Program-made: the position numbers and the translations under genes | Shown: piece by piece, positions 8,777-18,454 of the stretch | How the letters are laid out: every line of letters starts with the position of its first letter | Numbering within the stretch: position 1 is the first letter of the stretch | From: Rhodalgimonas zhirmunskyi | GTDB taxonomy: Bacteria; Pseudomonadota; Alphaproteobacteria; Rhodobacterales; Rhodobacteraceae | DNA length: 64,000 nt | Assembly: GCA_030848925.1 (NCBI GenBank) | Contig: JANFFA010000002.1 | Coordinates: 1 to 64,000, forward strand | Reading direction: 5' to 3' | Notes under the pieces: generated by a model | Seen by the model: the letters and a program-made list of their open reading frames with translations, nothing else | The model's database searches: none | What the model was told of the DNA's origin: nothing

Positions 8777-9517
8777 ATGAAACCGCAAGACATGTCCCGC
8801 CAGCGCCTCGAAATCGAGGCCAACCGGTTCGAGGACGCCCTGCACCGATTGCGCAAGGCGATTGGCCTGATCGGTTTCCTACTGCCGACGATCCTGCTGA
8901 TCGGGGTGCTGTTCCCCTCGGTCACGATGCAGAACTCGATCTCGCATTTCTTCTTCACCCCGATGCGCGAGGTGTTCGTCATCGCCCTATCGGGCGTCGG
9001 CGTGTTTCTCATCGCCTATCACGGCCACGCCCCCGACCCCGGCGAATGGCTAACCGATTTCAACGTCTCGACCGTGGCGGGTGTGACCGCGCTGGTCGTG
9101 GCCACCGTGCCCACGCTGTGCGATTTCGCCTCGTGCTACGTGCCGCTCACACTATTCGATGGCTGGATCAGCAACGAAACCCTGCAAGGCGCGCTGCATT
9201 TCGGCGCGGCGGGGGTGTTTCTTTCGGCCTTGGCTGTGATGTGCATCTGGCTCTTTACCAAGACGGATGACCCCAACCCGCCCGAAGACAAGCTGCGTCG
9301 CAATCGCCTCTATCGCCTCTGCGGCTGGGTGATCTTTGCCATGGTGGCGCTGCTTTTCGTGTTCAAGATGATCTTCCGGCCCGTCGGCACGGCTTGGGAT
9401 CAGGCGTTTCACTTCACCTTCTGGGCCGAGGCGATCGCCGTCTGGGCCTTTGGCATCGCGTGGCTGGTCAAGGGCGAGGCGCTCAAAACCACGCCCACCC
9501 GGTTCCTCTACGGCTAG
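8777..9517 (+). CDS. Polytopic membrane protein of unknown function
   Basis: A 246-residue product with about six predicted membrane segments (near 28-48, 67-82, 100-120, 139-160, 185-202, 218-236) and a short soluble N-terminal helix (1-25). The sequence between segments is charged and the protein ends just after the last helix. It resembles the general DUF998-like class of small integral membrane proteins only in shape. The start follows AACGGAAAGGGAGGG. It is a single gene between pyrF and the convergent nfeD-like gene. Confidence 0.72.
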   Translation: MKPQDMSRQRLEIEANRFEDALHRLRKAIGLIGFLLPTILLIGVLFPSVTMQNSISHFFFTPMREVFVIALSGVGVFLIAYHGHAPDPGEWLTDFNVSTVAGVTALVVATVPTLCDFASCYVPLTLFDGWISNETLQGALHFGAAGVFLSALAVMCIWLFTKTDDPNPPEDKLRRNRLYRLCGWVIFAMVALLFVFKMIFRPVGTAWDQAFHFTFWAEAIAVWAFGIAWLVKGEALKTTPTRFLYG

Positions 9518-9558
9518 GCCAAGACGGATAGGGCGAGCACCCCGCCCGCCCGCTCCGC

Positions 9559-9861
9559 TCAATCGTCGTTGATGTCGCGATCCACGTAGCGCGTCTGGTT
9601 CGTGCGCACCCCCACCACCCGGCGCAGCACCAGCCACGCGATCAGTGACAGCGCGGCGAACACCACCAGCAACAGCGCCACCGATCCGGACAGCCACGCC
9701 GCAACGCCGCCGCCGATCAACAGGATCACACCCACGACCCCCGCGCCGATGGCAAAGCCAAGGAAAATGAAGCCGGGCGCCAGCACCTCGAAGATGGCAA
9801 GCGCCAGTCCCGCCGCCATCCACGCCCACCATGCATCCCAGCCGAACGCCACGATATCCAT
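9559..9861 (-). CDS. Short NfeD-family membrane protein, partner of the SPFH protein
   Basis: The 100-residue protein has a Trp-rich N-terminus and three or four closely packed membrane segments, then a short polar tail, matching the truncated NfeD (YbbK-like) type that lacks the protease domain. Its ATG overlaps the stop of the upstream SPFH gene as ATGA. This pairing is the hallmark of stomatin/NfeD operons, which are thought to organise membrane microdomains and quality control. Confidence 0.85.
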   Translation of the reverse strand: MDIVAFGWDAWWAWMAAGLALAIFEVLAPGFIFLGFAIGAGVVGVILLIGGGVAAWLSGSVALLLVVFAALSLIAWLVLRRVVGVRTNQTRYVDRDINDD

Positions 9862-10754
9862 CAGCCGCGCCCTTTCAGCATCTTGAATGCATTGGCAAAG
9901 GCGTCGACCGCATCAGCAGGCAGGATCACGGTCTGGCTGCCATTGCCCTCGCCCACCTTGGCCAGCGCCTCGACCTGCTTCAGCGCCACTTGGTATTGCG
10001 CCGCCTCAAGCCCGTTATCGGCAATCGCACGGGCGACCACCTCGGTCGCATAGGCCTCGGCATCGGCGCTGATCCGGCGCGCCTTGGCCACCTGCTCGGC
10101 GGCGTAAAGCTCGGCATCGGCATTCAGCTCAATCGCCCGCTTCTCGCCCTCGGCACGGGTCACGGCGGCGCGCCGCTCCCGCTCTGCGTTCAGTTGTTGC
10201 AGCATCGCCTCACGGGTCGCCTGATCAAGGTTCACATCCAGAAGCTCGGCCCGGGTGACCTCGATCCCCCAGTTGTCCACCGCGTCCTCGACCGCCATCT
10301 TGATCTGCCCGATCAATTGCGAGCGATTCGACTGCACCTCGTCCAGTTCCATCTTGCCGATCTCGGCCCGCACGATCCCGGCTACGGTGGTGGCAATGGC
10401 GGCATCCACATCGCGGATCCGGTACACTGTCTTTTCCGGCTCAAGGATGCGGTAGAACACGCTCGTTTCCACCTGCACCAGCACGTTGTCAGCGGTAATC
10501 GCGTCCTGGCTGGCGTTCGGCAACTGCCGCTCGAGGATCGAAATCTTGTGCCGCACCCGGTCAAGAAACGGCACGATGAAGTTGATCCCCGGCCCCAGAA
10601 CCGCACGCAACCGGCCAAACCGCTCGACCACGTGTTTCTCGGATTGCGGCACGATCCGCACGCCAAGGAAAATACAAACAATGATGAAGACGGCCAGCAA
10701 CAGCCAGACGATATTCCCGCCCGTCAGCTCGGCCAAAAACCTGTCAGCGCCCAT
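9861..10754 (-). CDS. SPFH/Band 7 (stomatin, QmcA-like) membrane protein
   Basis: The 297-residue protein has an N-terminal membrane anchor (about 8-32), then the Band 7 domain (VPQSEKHVVERFGRLRAVLGPGINFIVPFLDRV...) and an Ala/Glu-rich helical C-terminal region typical of stomatin oligomers. It acts at the inner membrane as a scaffold; a protease-chaperone role is known for relatives such as QmcA and HflK. It is the first gene of the operon with the nfeD-like gene. Confidence 0.92.
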   Translation of the reverse strand: MGADRFLAELTGGNIVWLLLAVFIIVCIFLGVRIVPQSEKHVVERFGRLRAVLGPGINFIVPFLDRVRHKISILERQLPNASQDAITADNVLVQVETSVFYRILEPEKTVYRIRDVDAAIATTVAGIVRAEIGKMELDEVQSNRSQLIGQIKMAVEDAVDNWGIEVTRAELLDVNLDQATREAMLQQLNAERERRAAVTRAEGEKRAIELNADAELYAAEQVAKARRISADAEAYATEVVARAIADNGLEAAQYQVALKQVEALAKVGEGNGSQTVILPADAVDAFANAFKMLKGRG

Positions 10755-10887
10755 CCCGAATGTCCTCTCTCGTTACCCATCCTGTTCTTCATATCGGGTC
10801 TAGCACGCCAAAAAGGAAGAAAAAGGCGCGGCTCCGGGCGCTTTGATGGCAATTGTGCCACGGCCCAAGCGGGCGTATCTATGCTCC

Positions 10888-12150
10888 ATGCCCGCCCTGT
10901 GCCGCTCCTGCCTGACCGAACTCAACACCTCGTCGCCGCCCCGGCGCTGCCCCTCCTGTGGCAGCCCGCGCCTGATCGCGCATGACGAACTGTTCTCGCT
11001 CTCCATCGCCCATATGGATTGCGATGCCTTCTATGCCTCGGTCGAAAAACGCGACAATCCTGAATTGGCGGCAAAACCGGTGATCATCGGCGGCGGGCGG
11101 CGCGGCGTGGTCTCCACCGCCTGCTATATCGCCCGCATTCAGGGCGTGCGCTCGGCCATGCCGATGTTTCAGGCGCTGAAACTCTGCCCAAACGCCGTGG
11201 TCATCCGCCCAAGGATGAGTGCCTATGTCGAGGCCTCCCGCGCTATCCGCGCGATGATGGACGAGTTGACCCCCGACATCGAACCGCTCTCGCTGGACGA
11301 GGCGTTCATGGATCTCTCCGGCACGGCGCGCCTGCATGGCCACCCGCCCGCCGTTATGCTGGCGCGGCTGGTCAAGCGGATGAAGGACGAGTTGGGCCTC
11401 ACCGGGTCCATCGGCCTGTCGCACAACAAGTTTCTCGCCAAGATCGCCTCCGATCTCGACAAGCCGAACGGCTTTTCGGTGATCGGCAAGGCCGAAACCG
11501 CCGCTTTCCTGCATGACAAGCCCGTGCGCCTGATTTGGGGCGTGGGACAGGCCGCGCAGGCGCAGCTTGAAAAGGCCGGCATCCAGCGCTTCTCCGATCT
11601 TCTACGGTGGGAGCGTGACGACCTTCACGCGCGCTTCGGCGCCATGGGTGACCGGCTCTGGCACCTTGCCCGCGGCGAGGATCGCCGCCGCGTCTCGGCC
11701 CATGCGCCGATCAAGTCGATCTCGAACGAGACCACCTTCTTCGAGGACACCTCCGACCCCGAGTTGCTCGACGGTCATATCTGGCGGCTGGCCGAAAACG
11801 TCGCTGACCGCGCCAAGGCCAAGGGCCACGCGGGTCGCGTCGTCACGCTCAAGCTCAAGCGCGCCAATCACACCCTGCTCACCCGCCGGCTCAGCCTGCG
11901 TGACCCCACCCAACTGGCCGACCGGATCTATCGCACCGCCCGCGATCTGTTCGATGCGGCGGGCGATCAGGGGCCCTATCGCCTGATCGGCGTCGGCATC
12001 TCGGATCTGGTGCCAGCGGATGACGCCGACCGCGCCCCCGACCTGCTCGACCCCACCGCCGGACAGCGGACCGAGGCCGAGCGCGCCACCGACCGCATCC
12101 GCGCCCGCTTCGGCAAGGACGCCATCATCAAGGGCCGCGCCCTGCGCTGA
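10888..12150 (+). CDS. dinB: DNA polymerase IV (Y-family) with N-terminal zinc ribbon
   Basis: This error-prone polymerase copies past damaged bases. The 420-residue protein contains the Y-family active site (HMDCDAFYASVEK and SLDEAFMDL), palm, fingers and little-finger domains. Ahead of them is a short Cys4 zinc-ribbon-like module (C5, C8, C21, C24), an extension I have seen described for alphaproteobacterial DinB proteins. The start at 10888 puts this module at the N-terminus; an earlier in-frame ATG (10843) adds an unlikely basic stretch. Confidence 0.93.
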   Translation: MPALCRSCLTELNTSSPPRRCPSCGSPRLIAHDELFSLSIAHMDCDAFYASVEKRDNPELAAKPVIIGGGRRGVVSTACYIARIQGVRSAMPMFQALKLCPNAVVIRPRMSAYVEASRAIRAMMDELTPDIEPLSLDEAFMDLSGTARLHGHPPAVMLARLVKRMKDELGLTGSIGLSHNKFLAKIASDLDKPNGFSVIGKAETAAFLHDKPVRLIWGVGQAAQAQLEKAGIQRFSDLLRWERDDLHARFGAMGDRLWHLARGEDRRRVSAHAPIKSISNETTFFEDTSDPELLDGHIWRLAENVADRAKAKGHAGRVVTLKLKRANHTLLTRRLSLRDPTQLADRIYRTARDLFDAAGDQGPYRLIGVGISDLVPADDADRAPDLLDPTAGQRTEAERATDRIRARFGKDAIIKGRALR

Positions 12151-12195
12151 GGTGCGCGCCGCCCCCTGCTTCATCTTGCCAGAAATATCCCGGGG

Positions 12196-12279
12196 GTGTG
12201 GGGGCAGCGCCCCCACTTAAACCTGTGTGTGGGGGCAGCGCCCCACTTAAACCGGCGTGCGGGGGCTGCCCCCCGCTCC
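12196..12279. repeat. Tandem hairpin repeats of about 30 bp at the end of dinB
   Basis: Three diverging copies of a GTGGGGGCAGCGCCCCCAC-type palindrome; the first two are followed by CTTAAACC. In the first copy the stem is 12198-12205 with 12209-12216. They lie between convergent dinB and the amidohydrolase gene and could act as transcription barriers in both directions. The repeats suggest slippage or duplication of a terminator. Confidence 0.7.
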
Positions 12280-12292
12280 GGCCTTTCACAGC

Positions 12293-13156
12293 CTACTCCG
12301 CCGCCAGACGCTCACTTCGTGCAGCACCAATGGCCGCGATCTCTGACACCACGCCGCGCATCAGCCGCCGAAAGGCGTTGAAGTTGCCGTTCGGGCGCAC
12401 CATCGACTCGTTCATGTAAAGCGACCGGTCAATCTCGATCTGGATCGCGTGCTGGCGCCGTTCCGGGCGGCCATAGGTCTGCGCAATATAGGCCCCGGCA
12501 AAGGGAGCATTGCGCACCACCGTCAGCCCCGCCGCGGCAAAGGCCGCCTCGATCCGCTCCACGATCTCACCCGAGGCCGACGCGCCGAATCGATCGCCGA
12601 TCACGATCTCGGGCCGGTTCACCACCCCGCGCGCGATACTGTCGAGCGCTTCATGCGGCATCGAATGACAGTCCACCAAGATCGCCTCGCCAAATCGCAT
12701 ATGGCTTTCATCCAACTGGCGGCGCAGCATCTCGTGATAGGGCCGCCAATAATGCGTAATCCGCCGTTCGGCCTCTTCTTTCGCGATCTTGCCGCGATAG
12801 ATTGCCCGCCCATTCGAAACGACCCGCGGAATCACCCCCAGACCGCTGGCGATACGCGGATTATGGCCGCTGCGCGACACCCCCTCGATCAGCGCCGGAT
12901 CCAATTCGTCCGCGCCCCGGTTCAAATCGACAAACGCCCGCGGCGCACCCGCCCGCAACAGCGGCGCACCATAATCCGGGGCACAATCGAAAATCTGGTC
13001 TACAAAGGCATCTTCCGAACTGCGAATCGAATGCTTGTCCAGCACCGTGCGCCGCAGAAACGTCCACGGATAATCGCGCCCGGAATGGGGCGAGGCGAAC
13101 ACCACACTGGTGCGCCGCGTCTCGGGATGGATCAGGTCGTAGGCGAGTTTTGGCAT
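12293..13156 (-). CDS. N-formylglutamate amidohydrolase family protein
   Basis: The 287-residue protein matches the FGase fold that hydrolyses N-formyl-glutamate or a related acyl amino acid. Visible motifs are FASPHSGRDYP near the start, VDLNRGADELDP in the middle and VDCHSMPHEALD, which provide metal and substrate ligands. The start MPKLAYDL at 13156 is chosen because the longer frame runs back through the tRNA-Val gene. No other histidine-degradation genes lie nearby, so the true substrate is open. Confidence 0.88.
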   Translation of the reverse strand: MPKLAYDLIHPETRRTSVVFASPHSGRDYPWTFLRRTVLDKHSIRSSEDAFVDQIFDCAPDYGAPLLRAGAPRAFVDLNRGADELDPALIEGVSRSGHNPRIASGLGVIPRVVSNGRAIYRGKIAKEEAERRITHYWRPYHEMLRRQLDESHMRFGEAILVDCHSMPHEALDSIARGVVNRPEIVIGDRFGASASGEIVERIEAAFAAAGLTVVRNAPFAGAYIAQTYGRPERRQHAIQIEIDRSLYMNESMVRPNGNFNAFRRLMRGVVSEIAAIGAARSERLAAE

Positions 13157-13311
13157 CCGGATAGGCCCCTTTGCGTGGCCAATCTGATAGCCTTTTTCGA
13201 GAGATGTCAAAACCCCTTGATCCCCGCTCCGACTCCTTTTATAGACCCGCAGACCGGCGCGGGCCATCCGCGCCCCGTTTGTTTGGGGCGAGGGGCAGTT
13301 CGAGCAGGAAA

Positions 13312-13386
13312 GGGTGATTAGCTCAGCGGTAGAGCACTTCGTTGACATCGAAGGGGTCACTGGTTCGATCCCAGTATCGCCCACCA
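13312..13386 (+). tRNA. tRNA-Val (anticodon GAC)
   Basis: The acceptor stem GGGTGAT/ATCGCCC, D-arm TTAGCTCAGCGG, anticodon loop TTGACAT, T-loop TTCGATC and an encoded CCA end are all present. The 75-base gene folds fully by hand. Confidence 0.97.
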
Positions 13387-13472
13387 TCTAATTCATCGCC
13401 ACCGGGTAAACCGGCGGCAAAGCGTAAACCCAGGAAGGCGCATGAGCGCCGCGACCAAGAGGAGAGACCACC

Positions 13473-13598
13473 ATGAAGGTCAAGAACTCGCTCCGCTCGC
13501 TCAAGAACCGGCACCGCGATTGCCGTATCGTGCGCCGCAAGGGCCGCGTCTACGTCATCAACAAGACGCAGCGCCGCTTCAAAGCCCGTCAGGGCTGA
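13473..13598 (+). CDS. rpmJ: Ribosomal protein L36 (alternative, cysteine-poor type)
   Basis: A 41-residue very basic protein, [20 protein letters not shown]..., that fits the short L36 (YkgO-like) of the large ribosomal subunit. It has only one cysteine, so the zinc site of the C+ form is absent; this form is normal in alphaproteobacteria. The ribosome site AGGAGAGACCACC precedes ATG 13473, and a terminator follows directly. It is too short for many gene finders. Confidence 0.95.
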   Translation: MKVKNSLRSLKNRHRDCRIVRRKGRVYVINKTQRRFKARQG

Positions 13599-13620
13599 GC
13601 CGAGCACCAGCTTATGTTAA

Positions 13621-13650
13621 AAAGACCGCGCTTTCGGGCGCGGTCTTTTT
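13621..13650 (+). terminator. Intrinsic terminator of rpmJ
   Basis: GACCGCGC (13624-13631) pairs with GCGCGGTC (13638-13645) around a TTTCGG loop and is followed by five T; A residues on the left allow leftward use too. Confidence 0.85.
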
Positions 13651-13718
13651 CTTTTGTCCAACGACTTCTTTTGTCATGCGCCTGCGGGCTGCTCAAATGG
13701 CCCGCACCTGCGGCGGGC

Positions 13719-15020
13719 TCAATCGTTCAACTTGTCCAGCCGCGCCCTGACCGATAGCCCATGCGCCTCAAGGCTTTCGGAAATCGCCAGCGTTTCGGCC
13801 GCCGGACCAATCGCGCGCAGCGCCTCGGGCGTCATTTGCGCCAAAGTGGTCCGCTTCAGGAAATCCATCACCGAAAGCCCGGATGAAAACCGCGCCGACC
13901 GCGCGGTCGGCAGCACGTGGTTCGGCCCGCCGACGTAATCGCCAATCGCTTCGGGCGTCCACTGCCCAAGGAAGATCGCGCCGGCATGGGTGATTTCCTC
14001 GCTCAACCCCATCGGGTCGGCCACGCACAGCTCAAGGTGCTCGGGCGCCACCCGGTTCGACAATGCCGCCGCCTGCGACAGGTCTGAAACCGTGATCACC
14101 GCGCCGTAATCGCGCCAGCTTGCGCCCGCAATCGCGCGCCGCTCCAGCGTTTCAAGCCGACGCTCGATCGCGGCGGCCACATCGCGCGCCAAATCCGGGC
14201 TGTCGGTGATCAGGATCGCCTGCGCACTCTCGTCATGCTCGGCCTGGCTCAGCATGTCGAGCGCGATGAAATCCGGATCATTCTCTGCATCCGCAATCAC
14301 AAGGATTTCCGACGGCCCGGCAATCATGTCGATCCCGACCTTGCCGAACACCCGGCGCTTGGCCGCAGCGACAAAGGCGTTGCCCGGCCCGGTGATCTTG
14401 TCCACCGGCGCGATGCTTTCGGTGCCATAGGCCAGCGCCGCAATCGCCTGCGCCCCGCCGATCCGGTAAATCTCGTCCACGCCCGCGATCCTTGCCGCAA
14501 GGATCACCAGCGGATTAACCACGCCATCGGGCGTCGGACAGGTGATCGCCAACCGCTCGACCCCCGCCACCTTGGCCGGAATCGCGTTCATCAGCACCGA
14601 TGACGGGTAAGAGGCCAGCCCGCCCGGCACATATAGCCCCGCCTCCGACACCGGCGTGAACCGCCAGCCCAGCGTCGCGCCGCTTTCGTCCTGCCACAGG
14701 GCGTCCTCGGGCATCTGGCGCGCGTGATAGGCGCGGATACGCTCGGCGGCCAGTTCCAGCGCCACGCGCTCGCCCTCGGGGACCTCTGCGCAATACATTT
14801 CGATTTCCTCGGGCGAAAACCGCATCGTTTCCGCCGTCAGGGCCAGCCGGTCGAACTTCGCGGTCAGCGCGAAAACCGCCGCATCGCCGCGCGCGCGCAC
14901 ATCCGCGATGATCTTGGCCACCGCCTCATCCACATCCGGCGCATCCTCGCGCTTGGCCCCCAACAGGGCGGCAAAGGCAGTTTCGAAATCGGGCGCGGTC
15001 GCATCGAGAAAGACGGGCAT
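13719..15020 (-). CDS. hisD: Histidinol dehydrogenase
   Basis: It oxidises L-histidinol to L-histidine in two NAD-dependent steps, the end of histidine synthesis. The 433-residue length is right. Recognisable regions are [22 protein letters not shown], the zinc-ligand segment QAEHDESAQ, the catalytic VAPEHLELC and [20 protein letters not shown] near the end. It is read leftwards towards rpmJ; the next his genes, if any, are not adjacent. Confidence 0.97.
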   Translation of the reverse strand: MPVFLDATAPDFETAFAALLGAKREDAPDVDEAVAKIIADVRARGDAAVFALTAKFDRLALTAETMRFSPEEIEMYCAEVPEGERVALELAAERIRAYHARQMPEDALWQDESGATLGWRFTPVSEAGLYVPGGLASYPSSVLMNAIPAKVAGVERLAITCPTPDGVVNPLVILAARIAGVDEIYRIGGAQAIAALAYGTESIAPVDKITGPGNAFVAAAKRRVFGKVGIDMIAGPSEILVIADAENDPDFIALDMLSQAEHDESAQAILITDSPDLARDVAAAIERRLETLERRAIAGASWRDYGAVITVSDLSQAAALSNRVAPEHLELCVADPMGLSEEITHAGAIFLGQWTPEAIGDYVGGPNHVLPTARSARFSSGLSVMDFLKRTTLAQMTPEALRAIGPAAETLAISESLEAHGLSVRARLDKLND

Positions 15021-15123
15021 GGGCTTCTCCTTGATTGGTCGCGGTTCTACGGCGCTGAGGCCCCACGCTCAAGCGTGAAAGCTGCGTTGACTTGTCCGCG
15101 CCCCAAAGGGCACAAACGCCCGG

Positions 15124-15768
15124 ATGAAAACGTTGATGCCATATGTTCGCCCCGGCATGACCGTGGGCCTTCTGGGCGGGTCTTTCGACCCCGCCCACGA
15201 GGGGCACGCTCATATCACCCGTGAGGCGCTCAAGCGGTTCGGGCTGGATCGGGTCTGGTGGCTGGTTTCGCCCGGCAACCCGCTGAAAGAGCATGGACCA
15301 GCCGCGCTCGACGCACGCATCGCCCGCGCGCGCGAGGTGATGCAGCACCCGCGCGTCACCATCACCGATATCGAATCCCGCCTTGGCACCCGCTACACTG
15401 CCCAAACGCTGCATGCCCTGCTCAAGCGCGCGCCCGGCGTGCGCTTCGTCTGGCTGATGGGGGCCGACAACCTTGCCCAGTTCCACCGCTGGCAGGATTG
15501 GGAATGGATCATGGAGAACGTCCCCGTCGGCGTTCTTGCCCGGCCCGGCGACCGCATGGCCGCGCGTCACGCCAAGGCGGCCGAGGTTTACGCCCACGCC
15601 CGCCTCAGCGGGCGGGCCAGCCAACTGTTGCCCAAGATGAACGCTCCCGCGTGGTGCTTCATCAACGTGCCGATGGTCGATGCCTCCTCCACCGCGATTC
15701 GCGCCAAGGGGCTCTGGCAATCAGGTGGGCAATCGGGCAGGCAAACAGACGGGCAATCGGGCGCATAA
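15124..15768 (+). CDS. nadD: Nicotinate-nucleotide adenylyltransferase
   Basis: It joins nicotinate mononucleotide and ATP into deamido-NAD. The 214-residue protein shows the nucleotidyltransferase [11 protein letters not shown] motif (with H-x-G-H) and the C-terminal SSTAIRAKG motif. After residue 198 it ends in a short Gln/Gly/Ser repeat tail ([15 protein letters not shown]) made by a repeated GGGCAATC unit, likely a recent slippage extension. A start at M12 ([10 protein letters not shown]) is also possible. It is followed by the PBP4-type gene. Confidence 0.93.
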   Translation: MKTLMPYVRPGMTVGLLGGSFDPAHEGHAHITREALKRFGLDRVWWLVSPGNPLKEHGPAALDARIARAREVMQHPRVTITDIESRLGTRYTAQTLHALLKRAPGVRFVWLMGADNLAQFHRWQDWEWIMENVPVGVLARPGDRMAARHAKAAEVYAHARLSGRASQLLPKMNAPAWCFINVPMVDASSTAIRAKGLWQSGGQSGRQTDGQSGA

Positions 15769-15922
15769 CACCGCCCGTCCCTGCCCCCGAACACCCGCAG
15801 CAGCGCTGTCCCACCGGATCGTGATCGCAGTTTGGCCCGATGCCCGCCGACGCGACATAAACTGCGGTTGTCAGCCCCCCCGGCGAACAGGTATTCGAGA
15901 TCAGGACTTTGGCGGACCAATT

Positions 15923-17467
15923 ATGAACAAACCAATTCTATTTCTTCTTTCTCTGGCCCAGACTCTGGCCCTGACGGCCGGCGCCGCGCTGGCCGATGCG
16001 CCCGGCAAAAGCCTGCGTCCGGTGTTGCGCCCTGCCGGTGTGGCCACGGGGGTCACGCCCAATGCCCCGAAAACGTTCAAGGCCGCCGTCTCGACCAAGG
16101 CCGCCGTTCCTGCCGCCGGTGACCTGATCGCCGCGGCCAAGCTGGGCGGCGATGTTGCCTATGCCGTGGCCGATGCGAAAACCGGCCTGATCCTCGAATC
16201 TGGCAATGGCGATCTGGCCCAGCCCCCCGCCAGCGTCACCAAATCCGTCACCGCGCTTTATGCCCTTGATACCCTCGGGCCCTCCCACCGCTTCGAAACC
16301 CGCCTGATCGCCACCGGCGCGGTGCGCGATGGCGTGCTCATGGGTGATCTGGTGCTGGAAGGCGGCGGTGATCCGACTCTCGACACCAATGCGCTGGCCG
16401 CGATGGCCGCCGATCTCAAACGCAAGGGCGTGCGCGAAGTGCGCGGCAAGTTCCTCGTCTGGGGCGGCGCCCTGCCCAAGATCGACCAGATCGACCCGGG
16501 CCAGCCCGATCACGTCTCCTATAATGCCGCCGTTTCTGGGATCGCGCTGAACTTCAACCGCGTGCATTTCTCGTGGACGCGCGGCGGCAACGGCTGGGTC
16601 ACCAGCATGGACGCCCGCTCGAACAAATATCGCCCCGAGGTCACGGTCGCCACGATGCAGGTCGTGAACCGCGCCGTGCCGGTCTACACCTACAAATCCC
16701 GCAACGGGCGCGACCAGTGGACCGTCGCCTCGAAGGCCTTGGGCAAGGGCGGCACCCGCTGGCTTCCCGTTCGCCAGCCCGAGATTTACGCAGGCGAGGT
16801 GTTCCGCACCTTCGCCCGCTCGCAGGGCATCACCCTGAAACAACCCGAACTAACCAACCGCCACCCCGGCGGCGGCATCCTTGTGACCCATCGCAGCGAT
16901 GATCTGCGCACGATCCTGCGCGATATGCTGAAATACTCCAACAACCTGACGGCCGAAATGGTCGGCCTCGCCGCGACGGCCAAGCGCACCGGCCGCGTGC
17001 CCGCCTCGCTGCATCAAAGCGCTGCCGAGATGACCGGCTGGGCCAAGGCAAGCCTTGGGATGGGCCGCGCGAAGCTGGTCGATCATTCCGGGCTCGAGGA
17101 TGACTCGCGGCTCACCGCCTCGGATATGGCGCGGGCCTTGGTCAAGGTGCGCGGCGCGGGCCTGCTGAAGCCGATCCTCAAACCAGTGTCGATGCGCGAT
17201 TCCAAAGGCCGCCCCATCAAGGGCCATCCGATCAAGGTGGTCGCCAAGACCGGCACCCTGAATTTCGTCAGTTCCCTCGCCGGCTACATGGAAGGGCCAG
17301 ACGGCACCGAAATGACCTTCGCCATCTTTACCGCCAACCAAAACCTGCGCGCCAAGATCGCCAAGGGCGACGAAGAGCGCCCCCAAGGCTCAGGAAGCTG
17401 GAACGCCCGCGCCAAACGCCTGCAACAGCGGCTGATCGAACGCTGGGGCGCGCTTTACGGCGAATAG
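15923..17467 (+). CDS. dacB: D-alanyl-D-alanine carboxypeptidase/endopeptidase, PBP4 family
   Basis: A periplasmic class C low-molecular-weight PBP that trims or cleaves peptidoglycan cross-links. The 514-residue protein has a signal peptide (1-25, ALA-DAP), the catalytic SxxK tetrad SVTK in PASVTKSV, SNN (YSNNLTAEM) and KTGT (AKTGTLNF). The large insertion between SxxK and SNN is the PBP4 mark. Start 15923 is the ATG that opens the signal peptide. It is followed convergently by an L,D-transpeptidase, both acting on cell wall. Confidence 0.95.
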   Translation: MNKPILFLLSLAQTLALTAGAALADAPGKSLRPVLRPAGVATGVTPNAPKTFKAAVSTKAAVPAAGDLIAAAKLGGDVAYAVADAKTGLILESGNGDLAQPPASVTKSVTALYALDTLGPSHRFETRLIATGAVRDGVLMGDLVLEGGGDPTLDTNALAAMAADLKRKGVREVRGKFLVWGGALPKIDQIDPGQPDHVSYNAAVSGIALNFNRVHFSWTRGGNGWVTSMDARSNKYRPEVTVATMQVVNRAVPVYTYKSRNGRDQWTVASKALGKGGTRWLPVRQPEIYAGEVFRTFARSQGITLKQPELTNRHPGGGILVTHRSDDLRTILRDMLKYSNNLTAEMVGLAATAKRTGRVPASLHQSAAEMTGWAKASLGMGRAKLVDHSGLEDDSRLTASDMARALVKVRGAGLLKPILKPVSMRDSKGRPIKGHPIKVVAKTGTLNFVSSLAGYMEGPDGTEMTFAIFTANQNLRAKIAKGDEERPQGSGSWNARAKRLQQRLIERWGALYGE

Positions 17468-17479
17468 GGGGCGGCCGGG

Positions 17480-17905
17480 CTACGGAACGATCTGGATCAC
17501 CGTATTCGCCCGGCCATTGCTCAGAACAAGGTTGTAAAGCGTGCGCGCGTTGTCCGGGTGCAGCCTGACACAGCCCGCGCTGGCAGGCGTGCCAAGCTGG
17601 CTGATCTGCGTCGTGCCATGGATCGCGAAATTGCCGCGGAAGAAGATCGACCAAGGCATCGGCGCGTTGTGATACAGCGTTGAGCGATGATCGCGCACCA
17701 TCGACTGCACGCCGAAGGTGCCCACCGGGGTGAACTTGCCCTTGCGCGCCGTCGAAACCGGCCACGAATACAGCGTCTCCCCGTCAAGCTTCACGATCAT
17801 GCTCTGCTCTGACAGGTCGATCCGGGCCAGCACCTGCCCCGCCAGGGCCATCCCCGGCGCGAGCGCGAGGATCGCCAAAGCCGCAAGCAGCGCCAGCCGC
17901 CTCAT
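17480..17905 (-). CDS. Small L,D-transpeptidase (YkuD domain)
   Basis: It cross-links peptidoglycan stem peptides through a catalytic cysteine. The 141-residue protein has a signal peptide (1-22) and the whole YkuD signature: H96 in AIHGTT and C112 in SAGCVRLHPDNA. It has no extra anchoring or LysM domain. Its ATG overlaps the stop of the upstream TerB-like gene as ATGA, so they form a two-gene operon. Confidence 0.93.
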   Translation of the reverse strand: MRRLALLAALAILALAPGMALAGQVLARIDLSEQSMIVKLDGETLYSWPVSTARKGKFTPVGTFGVQSMVRDHRSTLYHNAPMPWSIFFRGNFAIHGTTQISQLGTPASAGCVRLHPDNARTLYNLVLSNGRANTVIQIVP

Positions 17906-18327
17906 GCCGTGATGTGGCGCGCCCGTGCGCCGCGCTCGATCGCCGCCGCATGCAGCCGATCAATGTCCAGCTCGTAACGGATTTCTTCCAACAGGCGCAA
18001 TTCCTGCTCGCCAAGCGCGCCATCGGCGGCGGCCACGTCACAGGCCAGCGCATAGGCGGTCTCGTAAAGACGCGGCGGCAGGTGCTCTCTCACCAGTCCG
18101 AACAGCGCATCCAGCCCGTCCTCCTGCTCGAACAGGTCGAACACGATCTGTGCCGCGCCGTTCATCCGGTCGATGTCATATTCGGCAAAAACCGGCAGGT
18201 TGTTCACGGCGGACTGGATCTTCACCAATTCCGATGTGCGTATATCCTCGTCCGAGGCCGAGACGGCGATCATCATCGCCACGAGGCAATCCTGCGGGCT
18301 TAGCGCATGTGTCGTGGTTTCGTTCAT
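17902..18327 (-). CDS. TerB-like (tellurite-resistance-type) helical protein
   Basis: A 141-residue, acidic, all-helical protein similar to the TerB domain, which binds metal in tellurite-resistance proteins but whose general role is unclear. Start 18327 (MNETTTHALSPQDCLV) follows GGGAGAGCAGAG. It is the first gene of the operon with the L,D-transpeptidase, which suggests a cell-envelope link rather than tellurite resistance. No other ter genes are nearby. Confidence 0.72.
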   Translation of the reverse strand: MNETTTHALSPQDCLVAMMIAVSASDEDIRTSELVKIQSAVNNLPVFAEYDIDRMNGAAQIVFDLFEQEDGLDALFGLVREHLPPRLYETAYALACDVAAADGALGEQELRLLEEIRYELDIDRLHAAAIERGARARHITA

Positions 18328-18454
18328 CTCTGCTCTCCCTGGGCGGCGCGTTCCCTCTGTAAATATTGACCTATGGGCCGCAGCACAATAGGAGTGCCGG
18401 GCCTTTCCGCCCGCATCCGGGCCGAAAAGGGCTTCATCGAATCGGAGACACGAC

